Shown in pieces: positions 33,592-42,939 of a DNA stretch of 64,000 bases. The position numbers were made by a program, and so were the translations under genes. Every line of letters starts with the position of its first letter. The first letter of the stretch is position 1. Origin of the DNA: Akkermansia muciniphila (GTDB lineage Bacteria; Verrucomicrobiota; Verrucomicrobiia; Limisphaerales; BJHT01); the NCBI GenBank assembly GCA_945861535.1, contig CAMAUZ010000006.1, forward strand, positions 1-64,000, given 5' to 3'. A model generated the notes under the pieces. The model was not told the origin of the DNA. It did no database searches and worked only from the letters and a program-made list of their open reading frames with translations.

Positions 33592-34794
33592 TCAGGTCGT
33601 CATCAACAGGCGCGCCACCTCGTCGCCGATGGCGAGGGAGGCGGTGGCGGCGGGGCTGGGGGCGTTGAGGATGTGCAGGGCGCGCGGGCGCGTGACGAGG
33701 CAGAAATCCTGCACCAATTCGCCGCCGGGGGTCATGGCCTGGGCGCGCACGCCGGCGCCGCCGGGTTCGAGGTCAGATTCCTGAATTTCCGGCACGAGCC
33801 GTTGGAGCGCGGCGCAGAACAGCGGTTTGCTGAACGAGCGTTTCATTTCCTCCCAGCACATGCGCTGGTGTTGGCCCATGAACCGCCACAGGCCGCTGAA
33901 ACTCAGCGCATCGAACAGGTCGCGCGCGTTGAAATCTGTCTTGCGATAGCCCTCGCGCGCGAAGGCGAGCACGGCGTTCGGACCGGCCTCGACGCCGCCT
34001 TTCATCATCCGCGTGAAGTGGACGCCGAGAAACGGGAACTGCGGATCGGGCACGGGATAGATCAGGTTGCGGACCAGGTGCTGGCGGGCGGGCTTGATTT
34101 GATAGTACTCGCCGCGGAAGGGAACGATCCGCACTTCGCGCTTTTCCCCGGCCAGTTCGCTCACCCGGTCGCAGTGCAGGCCCGCGCAGTTGACGACGTA
34201 ATCCACCGCGAGGTCGCCGGCCGGGGTGTCGAGGTGCCAGCCGCCGTTCTCCGCAATGATGGATGTCACCCCGGCATTCGTGGCCACGCGTCCGCCCTGG
34301 GCGTGGATTTCTTTGACCAAGGCCGCACAGACGGCGGCGTAGTCCACGATCCCTTCCTGCGGTACTTGCAGCGCGGCGACGCCGCCGACGTGAGGTTCGA
34401 TCTCGCGCATTTCGGATTCATTGAGCCAGCGCAGGCCCGAGAGGCCGTTGCGGGTGCCGCGTTCGTGCAGGGCGCGCAGGCGGGGCACTTCGCCCGCGTC
34501 CACGGCGACGACCAGTTTGCCGCAAATCTCGTGGGGCACGGCGTGTTGCTGGCAGAACGCGGTCATCGCGCGGATGCCGGCGACGGCGAGGCGCGCCTTG
34601 GTGGAACCGGGTTTGTAATAGAGGCCGCAGTGCAGCACGCCGCTGTTGTTGCCGGTCTGATGGCGGCCCGGCTCGGGCTCTTTTTCCAGAACCGTGATGC
34701 GGGCGGACGGCAACCGGCGGCCGAGTTGGTACGCGGTGGCCAGGCCGACGATGCCGCCGCCGATGATGGCGATCCGAGGTTTGTCCAAAGACAT
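33592..34794 (-). CDS. lhgO: L-2-hydroxyglutarate oxidase
   Basis: A 400-residue FAD-dependent oxidase of the LhgO/DAO family, from ATG 34792-34794. The N-terminal FAD motif is PRIAIIGGGIVGLATAYQLG, with the E-K strand in VLEKEPEPGRHQTGNNSG. GVLHCGLYYKPGSTKARL and the C-terminal GGAGVRAQAM are family landmarks. It oxidises L-2-hydroxyglutarate to 2-oxoglutarate and passes electrons to the membrane quinone pool. An upstream extension in frame has no family similarity, so the inner ATG was chosen. A broken duplicate lies at 29.7-30.1 kb. Confidence 0.9.
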   Translation of the reverse strand: MSLDKPRIAIIGGGIVGLATAYQLGRRLPSARITVLEKEPEPGRHQTGNNSGVLHCGLYYKPGSTKARLAVAGIRAMTAFCQQHAVPHEICGKLVVAVDAGEVPRLRALHERGTRNGLSGLRWLNESEMREIEPHVGGVAALQVPQEGIVDYAAVCAALVKEIHAQGGRVATNAGVTSIIAENGGWHLDTPAGDLAVDYVVNCAGLHCDRVSELAGEKREVRIVPFRGEYYQIKPARQHLVRNLIYPVPDPQFPFLGVHFTRMMKGGVEAGPNAVLAFAREGYRKTDFNARDLFDALSFSGLWRFMGQHQRMCWEEMKRSFSKPLFCAALQRLVPEIQESDLEPGGAGVRAQAMTPGGELVQDFCLVTRPRALHILNAPSPAATASLAIGDEVARLLMTT

Positions 34795-34920
34795 GGGTGG
34801 AGTGTGGGTGGGCTGTCGCGCGCGGGTCAAGCCCGCCCCCGATCGTCGGTGTGCGGCACGGCATGGGGCGGTGTTTTTGTGGGGCAGGGCGGTGCGGGGT
34901 GGGGCGGTGCGGGGATGCAC

Positions 34921-35016
34921 GGAGCGCGGCATTTATGCCGCTGCGGCGTGGTGCGTCGGCGCGGGTACGGATGCGATGGGCCGTGAGGCCTGGGAAGCGG
35001 CGTGAACGCCGCGCGC
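34921..35016. repeat. palindromic repeat GGAGCGCGGCATTTATGCCGC, copy 1
   Basis: Left arm GGAGCGCGGCATTTATGCCG and right arm AAGCGGCGTGAACGCCGCGC form a long imperfect palindrome in the gap 34795-35178. Other copies lie at 42484-42580, 43772-43870 and, split by another element, 44229-44512. Confidence 0.75.
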
Positions 35017-35178
35017 CGACTGCGGCCGGGACGATGCCTCGGAAGTCCGGCCAAGCTGGCGCACGGCCGCGGAATTTCCCGAAAAACGTCGGAAAACAGC
35101 GGCGATTTTTGGCGCCGGAAACTTCGGATTGCTTACTCCCGCAGCGGGCATTAGAAAGCGGCTACTTTTGCACCCGAC

Positions 35179-36189
35179 ATGATCTGGAAAGGAATATTCC
35201 ACGACCTCACGCCGCCACTTTGGCAGCACGCACGCGGGCGTTCGCGCGCCTGCGTCGGTCCCTGGGTGGTCGGGGCGGCGCTGCTCCTGGTGGTTGCCGG
35301 CACGGGCTGCTCGGTGCGCAAGTACGCCATCAACCAACTGGGCAATGCGCTGGCCAATTCCGGGACGACGTTCGCCGGCGACGACGATCCGGAGCTGGTG
35401 CGCAGCGCCGTGCCGTTCAGTCTGAAACTGATCGAGAGCCTGCTGGCCGAGACGCCCACGCATCCGGGATTGCTGCTGGCGGCGGCGAGCGGGTTCACGC
35501 AGTACACGTTCGCGTTTGTGGCGGAGGATGCGGATGAAATGGAGGAGAAAGATCTCGCGGCAGCCACGGCGTTGCGGCTGCGGGCGCGCAAGCTCTACAC
35601 CCGCGCCAGAAATTACGGTCTCCGCGGTCTCGAAGTCGCGCATCCGGGCTGGGAGAAAACCTTGCGCACGACTCCCAAGGCCGCCGCAGCGCAGCTCGGC
35701 AAGGCCGACGTGGCGCTGGCGTATTGGACGGCCGCCAGTTGGGGCGCGCTGATCGGCATCTCGAAGGACACCCCCGAAATCCTCGCCGACCAGCTCGTGG
35801 TGGAAGCGTTGATTGATCGCGTGGCCGAGTTGGACGAGGCGTTTGGCGCGGGGGCGATTCATCAGGTGCTGATCCGTTACGAACTCGCGCGCCAGGGCGG
35901 GGCAGGGGATCCGGTCGCACGGGCGCGGCGGCATTACGAGCGCGCGCTTGAGCTGGCCCAGGGGCACCAGGCGGGACCGCATGTGGCGTGGGCGGAAAAT
36001 GTGTCGGTGAAAAACCAGAACGCCGCGGAATTCAAGCGGCTCCTCGAGCAAGCGCTGGCGGTGAAGGTGGACGCCCAGCCCGCGCACCGGCTCGAAAATC
36101 TCATCATGCAGCGGCGGGCGAAGTGGTTGTTGTCCCGCGCCGATGATCTCTTCGTGCCGGCGGAACCGCCGGTCGCAAAGGCTCCCTGA
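35179..36189 (+). CDS. TRAP-transporter associated TatT family protein
   Basis: A 336-residue exported protein. After a basic N-region, a hydrophobic segment VVGAALLLVVAGTGCS ends in a Cys, close to a lipobox, so it is probably a lipoprotein. The body is alpha-helical with TPR-like helices: SLKLIESLLAETPTHPGLLL, then RKLYTRARNYGLRGLEVAHP. TatT is the periplasmic TPR partner of the substrate-binding protein TatP in TRAP transporters. It is 28 bp upstream of the DctP/TatP gene, which supports that partnership. Confidence 0.85.
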   Translation: MIWKGIFHDLTPPLWQHARGRSRACVGPWVVGAALLLVVAGTGCSVRKYAINQLGNALANSGTTFAGDDDPELVRSAVPFSLKLIESLLAETPTHPGLLLAAASGFTQYTFAFVAEDADEMEEKDLAAATALRLRARKLYTRARNYGLRGLEVAHPGWEKTLRTTPKAAAAQLGKADVALAYWTAASWGALIGISKDTPEILADQLVVEALIDRVAELDEAFGAGAIHQVLIRYELARQGGAGDPVARARRHYERALELAQGHQAGPHVAWAENVSVKNQNAAEFKRLLEQALAVKVDAQPAHRLENLIMQRRAKWLLSRADDLFVPAEPPVAKAP

Positions 36190-36217
36190 CCCGCCGATTT
36201 AGCGCCCCGATTTTTTT

Positions 36218-37354
36218 ATGAACCGACTCTTATCCCGATTTTTTGCTTGGAACCTGGTGGTAGGGCGCGCCTGTCCTCAGCGTGCCGCTGAACTGTACGG
36301 ATGCCCCGCCGGCGCGCTGAGGACAGGCGCGCCCTACCCGTCGCGGTTCGTAGCTCTGCTGCTGCTCGCGGGCTGCGTTCTCGGCGGTTCGGCGCAGGCC
36401 GCCACGGTGCGGCTGCGGCTGGCGACGCTGGCGCCGAAGGACACTTCCTTTCACCAGAGCCTCCAGAGCATGGGCGAGAAGTGGAAGCAGACCTCCACCG
36501 GCGGCGTGACGCTCACGATCTACACGGACGGCACGATGGGCGGCGAGGCCGACATGGTGCGGCGGATGCGCGTGGGACAAATCCAGGCGGCGCTGATTTC
36601 TGGCTCGGGCCTGGCGCAGATCGATGACTCGGTCACGGCCCTGCAGGCGATGCCGATGATCTATCACTCGTTCGCGGAGTTTGAGTACGTGCAGGACCGG
36701 CTGCGCCCGATGATCGAGAAGCGGATGCTCGAGAAGGGTTTTGTCATGTTGTTTTTCGGGGACGCCGGGTGGGTGAAATTTTTCTCCAAACGGCCGGGCA
36801 CGCTGCCGGCCGAGTTTGTGAAAATGAAAATGTTCGCGTGGGTCGGCGACTCGCGGACGATCGAGGTGATGAAAGCTGTCGGCGTGGACACCGTGGCGTT
36901 GGAACAGACGGACGTGCTCACCGGCCTGCAAACCGGCCTGATCGACGTGGTGCCGACCATCCCGGTGGTGGCGTTGACCGGCCAGTTTTACGGCCCGGCG
37001 TCGCATGTGCTCGACCTCAACTGGACCCCGCTGGTGGGGGCGACGGTGATCACCAAAAAGGCCTGGGACACGGTGCCCGAGGGCCAGCGCAAGGCGATGC
37101 TCGCCGCGGCGGCGGTGGCCGGAGATGAGATTCGCAAGCGCAGCCGCCTCGAGGCGGATGAAGCCATCGTGGCGATGCAGAAGCGCGGCTTGAAAGTCAC
37201 CACGCTGACGCCCGGCCAGCTCGGCGAGTGGCGGAAATTTTCGGAGACGGTGTATCCGAAAATCCGCGGCAAGAACGTGCCGGCGGACCTGTTCGACGAG
37301 GTGCAACGCCTGCTCACCGAGTTCCGCGCGAAACCCGGCGCGGCCGCGCAATGA
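36218..37354 (+). CDS. TRAP-transporter solute-binding protein (DctP/TatP), repeat inserted in leader
   Basis: A 378-residue periplasmic binding protein. The mature part from about residue 63 shows the DctP fold: VRLRLATLAPKDTSFHQSLQ, GGVTLTIYTDGTMGGEADMV, and the carboxylate-binding TGLQTGLIDVVPT. The leader is split: the start MNRLLSRFFAWNL and the hydrophobic core FVALLLLAGCVLGGSAQA are separated by 26 codons translated from a perfect 78-bp palindrome (36260-36337). Without it the leader would be a normal signal peptide. The gene overlaps the membrane-subunit gene by 4 bp. The ligand is unknown. Confidence 0.85.
   Translation: MNRLLSRFFAWNLVVGRACPQRAAELYGCPAGALRTGAPYPSRFVALLLLAGCVLGGSAQAATVRLRLATLAPKDTSFHQSLQSMGEKWKQTSTGGVTLTIYTDGTMGGEADMVRRMRVGQIQAALISGSGLAQIDDSVTALQAMPMIYHSFAEFEYVQDRLRPMIEKRMLEKGFVMLFFGDAGWVKFFSKRPGTLPAEFVKMKMFAWVGDSRTIEVMKAVGVDTVALEQTDVLTGLQTGLIDVVPTIPVVALTGQFYGPASHVLDLNWTPLVGATVITKKAWDTVPEGQRKAMLAAAAVAGDEIRKRSRLEADEAIVAMQKRGLKVTTLTPGQLGEWRKFSETVYPKIRGKNVPADLFDEVQRLLTEFRAKPGAAAQ
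36260..36337. repeat. 78-bp palindromic element inside the TRAP binding-protein leader
   Basis: Two perfect 23-bp arms beginning GTAGGGCGCGCCTGTCCTCA (36260-36282) and its inverse (36315-36337), with a 32-bp centre. The length is exactly 26 codons, and the frame stays open on both sides. A related element is at 63580-63653 inside the RND permease gene. Confidence 0.9.
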
Positions 37355-39210
37355 GCGAGCCGGCCGCCAGCGGCGTCGCGCCGACAGACCGCAGTTTCCT
37401 CGGACGGCTCCGCACCTGGGCCACGGCCGGCGAGAACTGGACCGTCGTCGCGTGCATGGCCGTGATGATGGTCCTGCCGGTGGTCGAGATCGTGCTGCGC
37501 AAGGTTTTCAAGGGCGGGCTGTCTGGCTCGGCAGCGATCACGCAGCACCTCACGCTGGCGGTCGGGATGCTCGGTGGCGTGCTGGCGGCGCGGGATGGCC
37601 GGTTGCTGGCGATGTCCGCGGTGAGCGCCTTTCTCCAGGGGCGCTGGCTGGCGATAGCGCAACTCGTGAGTTCCGTGGTCGCGGTGGTGGTAACCATTTT
37701 TCTCGCGGTGGGCGGCGTGCAGTTGGTGGTCGCGGAGCGGACGTCGGAGAGCGTCATCGCGTACGGCGTGCCGGTGTGGATGGGGGAAATGCTCATGCCC
37801 GTCGGGTTTGTGCTGGTCGCGGTTTATTTGCTGTGGCGGGCGGGGGCATCGTGGAAAACGCGCGGAGCGGCGGTGCTGGCGACGGGCCTGCTTGTGTGGC
37901 TGGTGCTGCATCCGCCGGTTGCTCCCGAGCAACTGGTCACGCCCCTGCTCCTGGGCTTGCTGGTGGCGACGGTGCTCGGGGCACCGGTGTTTGTGACGCT
38001 CGGCGGCGCGGCGGTCATTTTGTTCTGGGGCATTGGCCAGCCGATTTCGGCGATCGCCATCAATCACTACAACCTCGTCACCAACCCGTCGCTGCCGGCC
38101 ATTCCGCTCTTCACGCTGGCGGGTTACCTGCTCGCCGAGGGCGGGGCGTCGAAGCGGTTTGTGCGCGTGTTCGAGACGCTCTTTGGGGGGATGCGCGGCG
38201 GTCCGGCGATTGTCACCTGCCTGGTGTGCGCGTTTTTCACGACCTTCACCGGGGCGTCGGGCGTGACGATTCTGGCGCTGGGCGGGTTGTTGATGCCGGT
38301 GTTGCTGGCGGCGAAATATTCCGAACGCAACGCCCTCGGTTTCCTCACGAGCGCCGGGGCGCTGGGGCTGCTGTTTCCGCCGTGCCTGCCGTTGATTCTC
38401 TACGCGATCATCGCGAAGGACGTGTCGTTGGAGCAGATTTTTCTGGGCGGACTGATTCCGGGAGTTCTGCTCGTGGCGATGACCGCCGGGCTGGGCGTCA
38501 CACTGGCGCCGCGGCACGACGGGCCGCGCGAGCGGTTTGACGGCGCGGCGGCGTGGGCGGCGATCAGCGCGGCGAAGTGGGAGCTGCTGATCCCGGTGGT
38601 GGCGCTGGTCGGATTGCTGGGCGGCTTTGCGACGCCGGTGGAGAGCGCCGCGCTCACGGCGCTCTACGCGTTCTGCGTCGAGGTGTTCGTTTACCGCGAC
38701 CTGAATTTGCGCAAGGATTTCGGCCGCGTGTTCACCGAGGCGGGGCTGGTGGTCGGCGGGGTGCTGTTGATTCTCGGCGTGGCGCAGGGATTTACGAACT
38801 ACCTCGTGGATGAGCAGATCGCCGCCCGCGCGATCGAGTGGGTGACGGTCAACATCCATTCGAAACTGGTGTTTCTGCTCGTTCTGAATCTCTTCCTCTT
38901 CGCCGTGGGCTGCCTCATGGATGTGTACTCGGCGATCATCGTGGTGGTGCCGCTGATGGTGCCGATGGCGCGCGCCTTCGGGATTGATCCGGTGCATCTC
39001 GGGATTTTGTTCCTCGCCAATCTGGAGCTGGGCTACCTCACGCCGCCGGTGGGGATGAACCTTTTCCTCGCGTCCTACCGCTTCAACAAACCGCTCTCGG
39101 AGGTGTATCGCTCGATCGTGCCGATGCTGCTGGTGCGCGTGGTCGGCGTGTTCATCATCACCTATCTGCCGATCCTCTCGACCCTGCTGCCGAAGTGGTT
39201 CGGGAAATGA
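37351..39210 (+). CDS. TRAP-transporter fused small+large permease (DctQM)
   Basis: A 619-residue membrane protein from ATG 37351 (ATGA overlap with the binding protein). The first about 200 residues are DctQ-like (four helices; VVEIVLRKVFKGGLSGSAAI). The rest is DctM: FFTTFTGASGVTILALGGLL, ALGLLFPPCLPLILYAIIA, and the C-terminal LGYLTPPVGMNLFLASYRF. DctM carries the sodium-driven transport path. With TatT and TatP this makes a complete three-gene TatT-P-QM transporter. Confidence 0.9.
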   Translation: MSEPAASGVAPTDRSFLGRLRTWATAGENWTVVACMAVMMVLPVVEIVLRKVFKGGLSGSAAITQHLTLAVGMLGGVLAARDGRLLAMSAVSAFLQGRWLAIAQLVSSVVAVVVTIFLAVGGVQLVVAERTSESVIAYGVPVWMGEMLMPVGFVLVAVYLLWRAGASWKTRGAAVLATGLLVWLVLHPPVAPEQLVTPLLLGLLVATVLGAPVFVTLGGAAVILFWGIGQPISAIAINHYNLVTNPSLPAIPLFTLAGYLLAEGGASKRFVRVFETLFGGMRGGPAIVTCLVCAFFTTFTGASGVTILALGGLLMPVLLAAKYSERNALGFLTSAGALGLLFPPCLPLILYAIIAKDVSLEQIFLGGLIPGVLLVAMTAGLGVTLAPRHDGPRERFDGAAAWAAISAAKWELLIPVVALVGLLGGFATPVESAALTALYAFCVEVFVYRDLNLRKDFGRVFTEAGLVVGGVLLILGVAQGFTNYLVDEQIAARAIEWVTVNIHSKLVFLLVLNLFLFAVGCLMDVYSAIIVVVPLMVPMARAFGIDPVHLGILFLANLELGYLTPPVGMNLFLASYRFNKPLSEVYRSIVPMLLVRVVGVFIITYLPILSTLLPKWFGK

Positions 39211-39218
39211 CCGCGAAA

Positions 39219-39391
39219 AAGCTCAAAGCTCAAAGCTTAAAGCTCAAGGGAAGGAGCAAGCGCCAAGAGTTCCAATGGGCCGGCCGAAGTCGGTGGTAAA
39301 TCCCGAGGTGGGTTCGTGTGCGGGAAGGCAACATCTGGAGCTTTATTCTTGGTGCTTCCCTTGAGCTTTGAACTTTGAGCTTTGAGCTTTT
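39219..39391. repeat. inverted repeat of AGCTCAAAG type, copy 2
   Basis: Left arm AAGCTCAAAGCTCAAAGCTT and right arm CTTTGAACTTTGAGCTTTGA close a loop of about 70 bp between the TRAP operon and the convergent Sel1 gene. It can fold into a long hairpin and may terminate both transcripts. Same family as 22741-22917. Confidence 0.75.
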
Positions 39392-39453
39392 GCTCCGTTC
39401 TCGCTGCCGAGCTTCGCCATTCTCCCACGCCCCATCCGCAGCACAACTCCCGC

Positions 39454-40290
39454 TCACGGTTCTTTCGCGGGCCGCCGCGCCGCGGCGTCTTTGCCGGAGA
39501 CGAACGCTTCGGCGAGCTTGCGGCCGGCCGCGAACTGCTCGGGTTTCAGCGTGCTGTTGAGCTGGCCGAGGATGTGGTCGGCGTCTTCGTAGCCCTGGCG
39601 CGCGGCCAGCATCATCCATTTGCAGGCCTCGACCGGATTCTTCGGCACATCCACGCCGCTGTGGTACATCATGCCGAGTTGGAACTGCGCTTTGGCATCG
39701 CCCCAGTCGGCCGCGGAGCGAAACCAGCGCAGCGCTTCGGGAACATTCTTCGTCACACCGTCGCCCTCCAGATACATGCCGCCGACGCGGATGAAGGCGT
39801 CCATGTAGCCCTGCTCGGCGGCTTTGCGAAACCAGAAGAGCGCCGAGGTGGCGTCTTTGCCCGTGCCCAAGCCCTTGAGGTGACGGAAGCCGAGATTGTA
39901 TTGCGCCTTGGGATCGCCGAGATCGGCCGCGCGCCGATACCAGCGCAAACCCGCCTCGGCGTCCTTGGGCACGCCGCGCCCATTTTCATAGATGTCGCCC
40001 AGATTGTTTTGCGCCTTGGGATGGTCCTGCGCCGCGGCCTTGAGATACCAGCGGACGGCCTCGGTGGCGTTGGTCTTGACTCCGAGACCGCGGTCATAGG
40101 CACGCCCCATTTGGAACTGCGCCTCGGCGTCGCCACGGTCGGCGGCCGCGCGCCATTGCTTCACATTGGGTTCGGCTGCGGCCGGAACCTCGGCGGCGGG
40201 AGCGAATGCCACGAGAGCGGGCAGCATGGTGAAGAAAAAAACGGCCCGCCGGCCAGTCGCCCGCTGAAAAAGTTCTGGGATTCCAATCAT
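39454..40290 (-). CDS. Sel1-repeat (SLR) protein, exported
   Basis: A 278-residue protein with a signal-like start (FFFTMLPALVAFAPAA) and about six Sel1-type repeats from residue 45: GDAEAQFQMGRAYDRGLG, HPKAQNNLGDIYENGRG, DPKAQYNLGFRHLKG and others, each about 36 residues. Sel1 repeats form alpha solenoids for protein binding. A periplasmic scaffold role is likely; the partner is unknown. Confidence 0.85.
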   Translation of the reverse strand: MIGIPELFQRATGRRAVFFFTMLPALVAFAPAAEVPAAAEPNVKQWRAAADRGDAEAQFQMGRAYDRGLGVKTNATEAVRWYLKAAAQDHPKAQNNLGDIYENGRGVPKDAEAGLRWYRRAADLGDPKAQYNLGFRHLKGLGTGKDATSALFWFRKAAEQGYMDAFIRVGGMYLEGDGVTKNVPEALRWFRSAADWGDAKAQFQLGMMYHSGVDVPKNPVEACKWMMLAARQGYEDADHILGQLNSTLKPEQFAAGRKLAEAFVSGKDAAARRPAKEP

Positions 40291-40686
40291 CGGGCGAAAC
40301 TAGGTGGGGCATCCGAATGTTCAAGGGTGATCTCGCCCGCGAGTGAGCTTGTAGGAGACGACGTGAGGAGACTCTGACCTTTTCTGCGCGAGGAGCGGGC
40401 GGAGTCTGGTGAGCTGACATGGGCAAGACGTGCGGAACCTGAGTTCGAGTTCGCGACGCGGCGTGGGAAGACTTGGCCGGGCCTCTCGTGAAAGGAGGTG
40501 AGAGTCTCGTTACCTCGACTTCGACAAGGGACAGGAGCGCAACGGCCGCTTCCAATCCATCCAAGATTTTCGGATTCGTTGACCCCGCCTTCGGTTTGTG
40601 TCCGACTCCGCTCCACGCCGACCATTGCCGGAGCTTTGTTGCCGTCGGCGAAATCACGCGCCACGCGCCGTCGCCACCTCGATCAA
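40291..40686. repeat. gap with CTTGTAGGAGACGACGTGAG repeat, copy 1
   Basis: The arm CTTGTAGGAGACGACGTGAG starts at 40348 and a diverged inverse arm ends near 40528. A better-preserved copy is at 46303-46401. No gene in the gap; the glpD promoter should lie in 40530-40686 but no clear boxes are seen. Confidence 0.6.
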
Positions 40687-42237
40687 ATGAACCGCGCCGC
40701 CCTTCTTCGCACGGCGTCCGACCCCGCGGTCGAATGGGATGTTGTCATCATCGGCGGCGGAGCGACCGGCCTCGGCACCGCTGTCGAAGCGGCGACGCGC
40801 GGCCATTGCGTGGTCCTGCTTGAACGCGGTGATTTCGCGCAGGGCACCTCGAGCCGCAGCACCAAACTCATCCACGGCGGCCTGCGCTATCTGCGCCAGG
40901 GCAACCTGCGCCTCGTCGCCGATTCACTCGCCGAACGCGGCCGGCTCCTGCGAAACGCGCCGCATCTCGTGCGCCCGCTGAAATTTGTCCTGCCGACGAG
41001 CGGGTGGTGCGAGACGGCCTTCTACGCGGCGGGCCTGAAGCTCTACGACCACCTGTCCCGTGACTATAGCTTGGGCGTCTCGCGCATTCTCAACTCCCGC
41101 GAAACCCTCGCGCTTGCGCCCACGCTCGCCCCCGATCACGTGCGCGGCGGGATCGCGTACGTGGACGCCCAGTTCGATGACGCCCGCCTCGCCCTCGCGC
41201 TGGCGCAGACCGCCGCCGACTGGGGCGCGATTCCGCTGAACCATGTCGCCGTCACCGCCCTGGTGAAATCCCACGGCCGCGTCTGCGGCGTCACCGCGCG
41301 CGACGTTGAAACCGGGCATGTCTTCGAGCTGCGGGCGAAGGTCGTCATCAACGCCGCCGGTGTCTTCGGCGATGCCGTCCGCCGGCTCGACGAACCCGCC
41401 GCGTCTCCGAAGCTCGCGCCCAGCCAGGGCGCGCACCTCGTGTTGCCGCGGCGATTTCTCCCCGGCGACACCGCCGTCATCATTCCCCGCACGGCGGATG
41501 GCCGCGTGCTTTTCGCGATCCCGTGGCACGGCTGCGTGCTGCTCGGCACCACGGACACGCCGGTGACGGAGACCGACGCCGAACCGCGCCCGTTCGCCGC
41601 GGAAGTGGATTTTCTCCTCGCCCACGCCGCCGGCCATTTCACGCCCGCGCCCACGGCGAGCGACATTCTCAGCGTCTTCGCCGGCTTGCGGCCGCTGGTG
41701 AAGGCCGATCAAACCACGGCGCGCCTGCCGCGCGATCACGCGTTGCTCGTGTCGTCGTCGGGCCTCGTGAGCATCAGCGGGGGCAAATGGACGACCTATC
41801 GGAAAATGGGCGAAGACACCGTGAACACCGCCGAACGCGTGGCGAACCTCCCGCCGCGCCCCTCGCGCACCGCCACGCTGCCGCTCCACGGCGCGGGCGC
41901 TGCGGCCAACGCCACCGCAGCCGATTCGTGCTATGGCATCGATGCGCCGGCGATGGCCGATCTCCTTCGCGTCCACCCGGAATGGGACCGCCCGCTGCAT
42001 CCGCGGATGGCCGTGCGCCCGCTCGAAATCATCTGGGCCGCGCGCCACGAAATGGCCCGCACGGTCGAAGATGTCCTCTCGCGCCGTACCCGCATGTTGA
42101 TCCTCGATGCGCGCGCCAGCATGGAAATTGCACCGCACGTCGCCGCCCTGCTCGCGCGCGAACTGGGCCGCGACGAACAGTGGGCGCGCGAGCAGGTGAC
42201 GGCTTTTTGCGGTCTGGCGCGGGGCTACTTGCCGTAG
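40687..42237 (+). CDS. glpD: FAD-dependent glycerol-3-phosphate dehydrogenase
   Basis: A 516-residue protein from ATG 40687. The FAD motif VVIIGGGATGLGTAVEAATR is at about 20, then FAQGTSSRSTKLIHGGLRYL, both strongly conserved in GlpD. LLGTTDTPVTETDAEP and LVSISGGKWTTYRKMGEDTV follow. GlpD oxidises sn-glycerol-3-phosphate to dihydroxyacetone phosphate at the inner membrane and reduces quinone. An upstream extension was rejected because it lies in repeat DNA. Confidence 0.92.
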   Translation: MNRAALLRTASDPAVEWDVVIIGGGATGLGTAVEAATRGHCVVLLERGDFAQGTSSRSTKLIHGGLRYLRQGNLRLVADSLAERGRLLRNAPHLVRPLKFVLPTSGWCETAFYAAGLKLYDHLSRDYSLGVSRILNSRETLALAPTLAPDHVRGGIAYVDAQFDDARLALALAQTAADWGAIPLNHVAVTALVKSHGRVCGVTARDVETGHVFELRAKVVINAAGVFGDAVRRLDEPAASPKLAPSQGAHLVLPRRFLPGDTAVIIPRTADGRVLFAIPWHGCVLLGTTDTPVTETDAEPRPFAAEVDFLLAHAAGHFTPAPTASDILSVFAGLRPLVKADQTTARLPRDHALLVSSSGLVSISGGKWTTYRKMGEDTVNTAERVANLPPRPSRTATLPLHGAGAAANATAADSCYGIDAPAMADLLRVHPEWDRPLHPRMAVRPLEIIWAARHEMARTVEDVLSRRTRMLILDARASMEIAPHVAALLARELGRDEQWAREQVTAFCGLARGYLP

Positions 42238-42939
42238 CTGTAAGCATTCTGGTGGACCATTTTTGACCACAGAGACGCGATGAACACAGTGCGGCGGAGC
42301 CGCAAGCAACGGAGCGCGGCCGTCCCGGCCGCAGCGGCGGCAGCGGAGCCAGGGCGTTGGAAATTTATTGCGTCCTCGCAGGTCCGTAGCTGCTGCGGGC
42401 GGGACGCCCGCGCTCCGGAAACCTCGCGGCGCGCGAGGACATTGCAGAGTTGTAGTACAGCGCGGCGCAGCCGCAACCACAGCGGAGCGCGGCGTTTACG
42501 CCGCTTCACCGTTCGAATGTCGTCGCGGGTTCGGCCCTGCCCGCACCGCTCACGCTGAAGCGGCATAAATGCCGCGCTCCGAAATCCTCGCGCGCCGCGA
42601 GGCTTTTTCCCGGAGCGCGGCTGTGTGCTCGGAGCACCAACCGCAGGAGGTTGGCCGCACGGGAAGTGTCCGATTTCAACGGGTGCCCCCGACGGTCCGG
42701 GGCCGCTGCGGCTGGTCCTCGGCGGACACAGCCGCGCTCCTCCGGTCGCCGCTCCGTGTTCATCGTGTCTCTGTGGTTCTCGCATCGGTGTCCACTGCAT
42801 CGATACGGCCTTGTACTCCCCAGCCAGCGCACATCCGCTTGCAAACGCCACCGGGTGGTTTTTTTTGTGTCCATCCGTGCGCCTCCGTGGTTTTCCAATT
42901 CCCATTTGGGAGTCCGGGATTTACCAACTGGCCGGTCAG
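42238..42939. repeat. 702-bp repeat-dense gap
   Basis: Stacked elements: ACCACAGAGACGCGATGAAC (42267), a GGCCGTCCCGGCCGC palindrome (about 42318), GCGGGCGGGACGCCCGCGCT (42394), a GGAGCGCGGC palindrome (42484-42580), the 129-bp element copy 2 (42612-42740), the inverse GTTCATCGTGTCTCTGTGGT (about 42760) and a CCATCCGTGC segment (about 42873). No protein-coding frame is supported. Confidence 0.75.

Noticed and set aside
36988-38997. A 669-residue frame on the minus strand across the TRAP operon
   Set aside because: Arg/His/Gln-rich shadow of the DctQM gene; no domains, no start context.
40441-40480. tRNA-like GTTCGAG arm in the glpD upstream gap
   Set aside because: No acceptor, D or anticodon stem could be paired; it belongs to a palindromic repeat.
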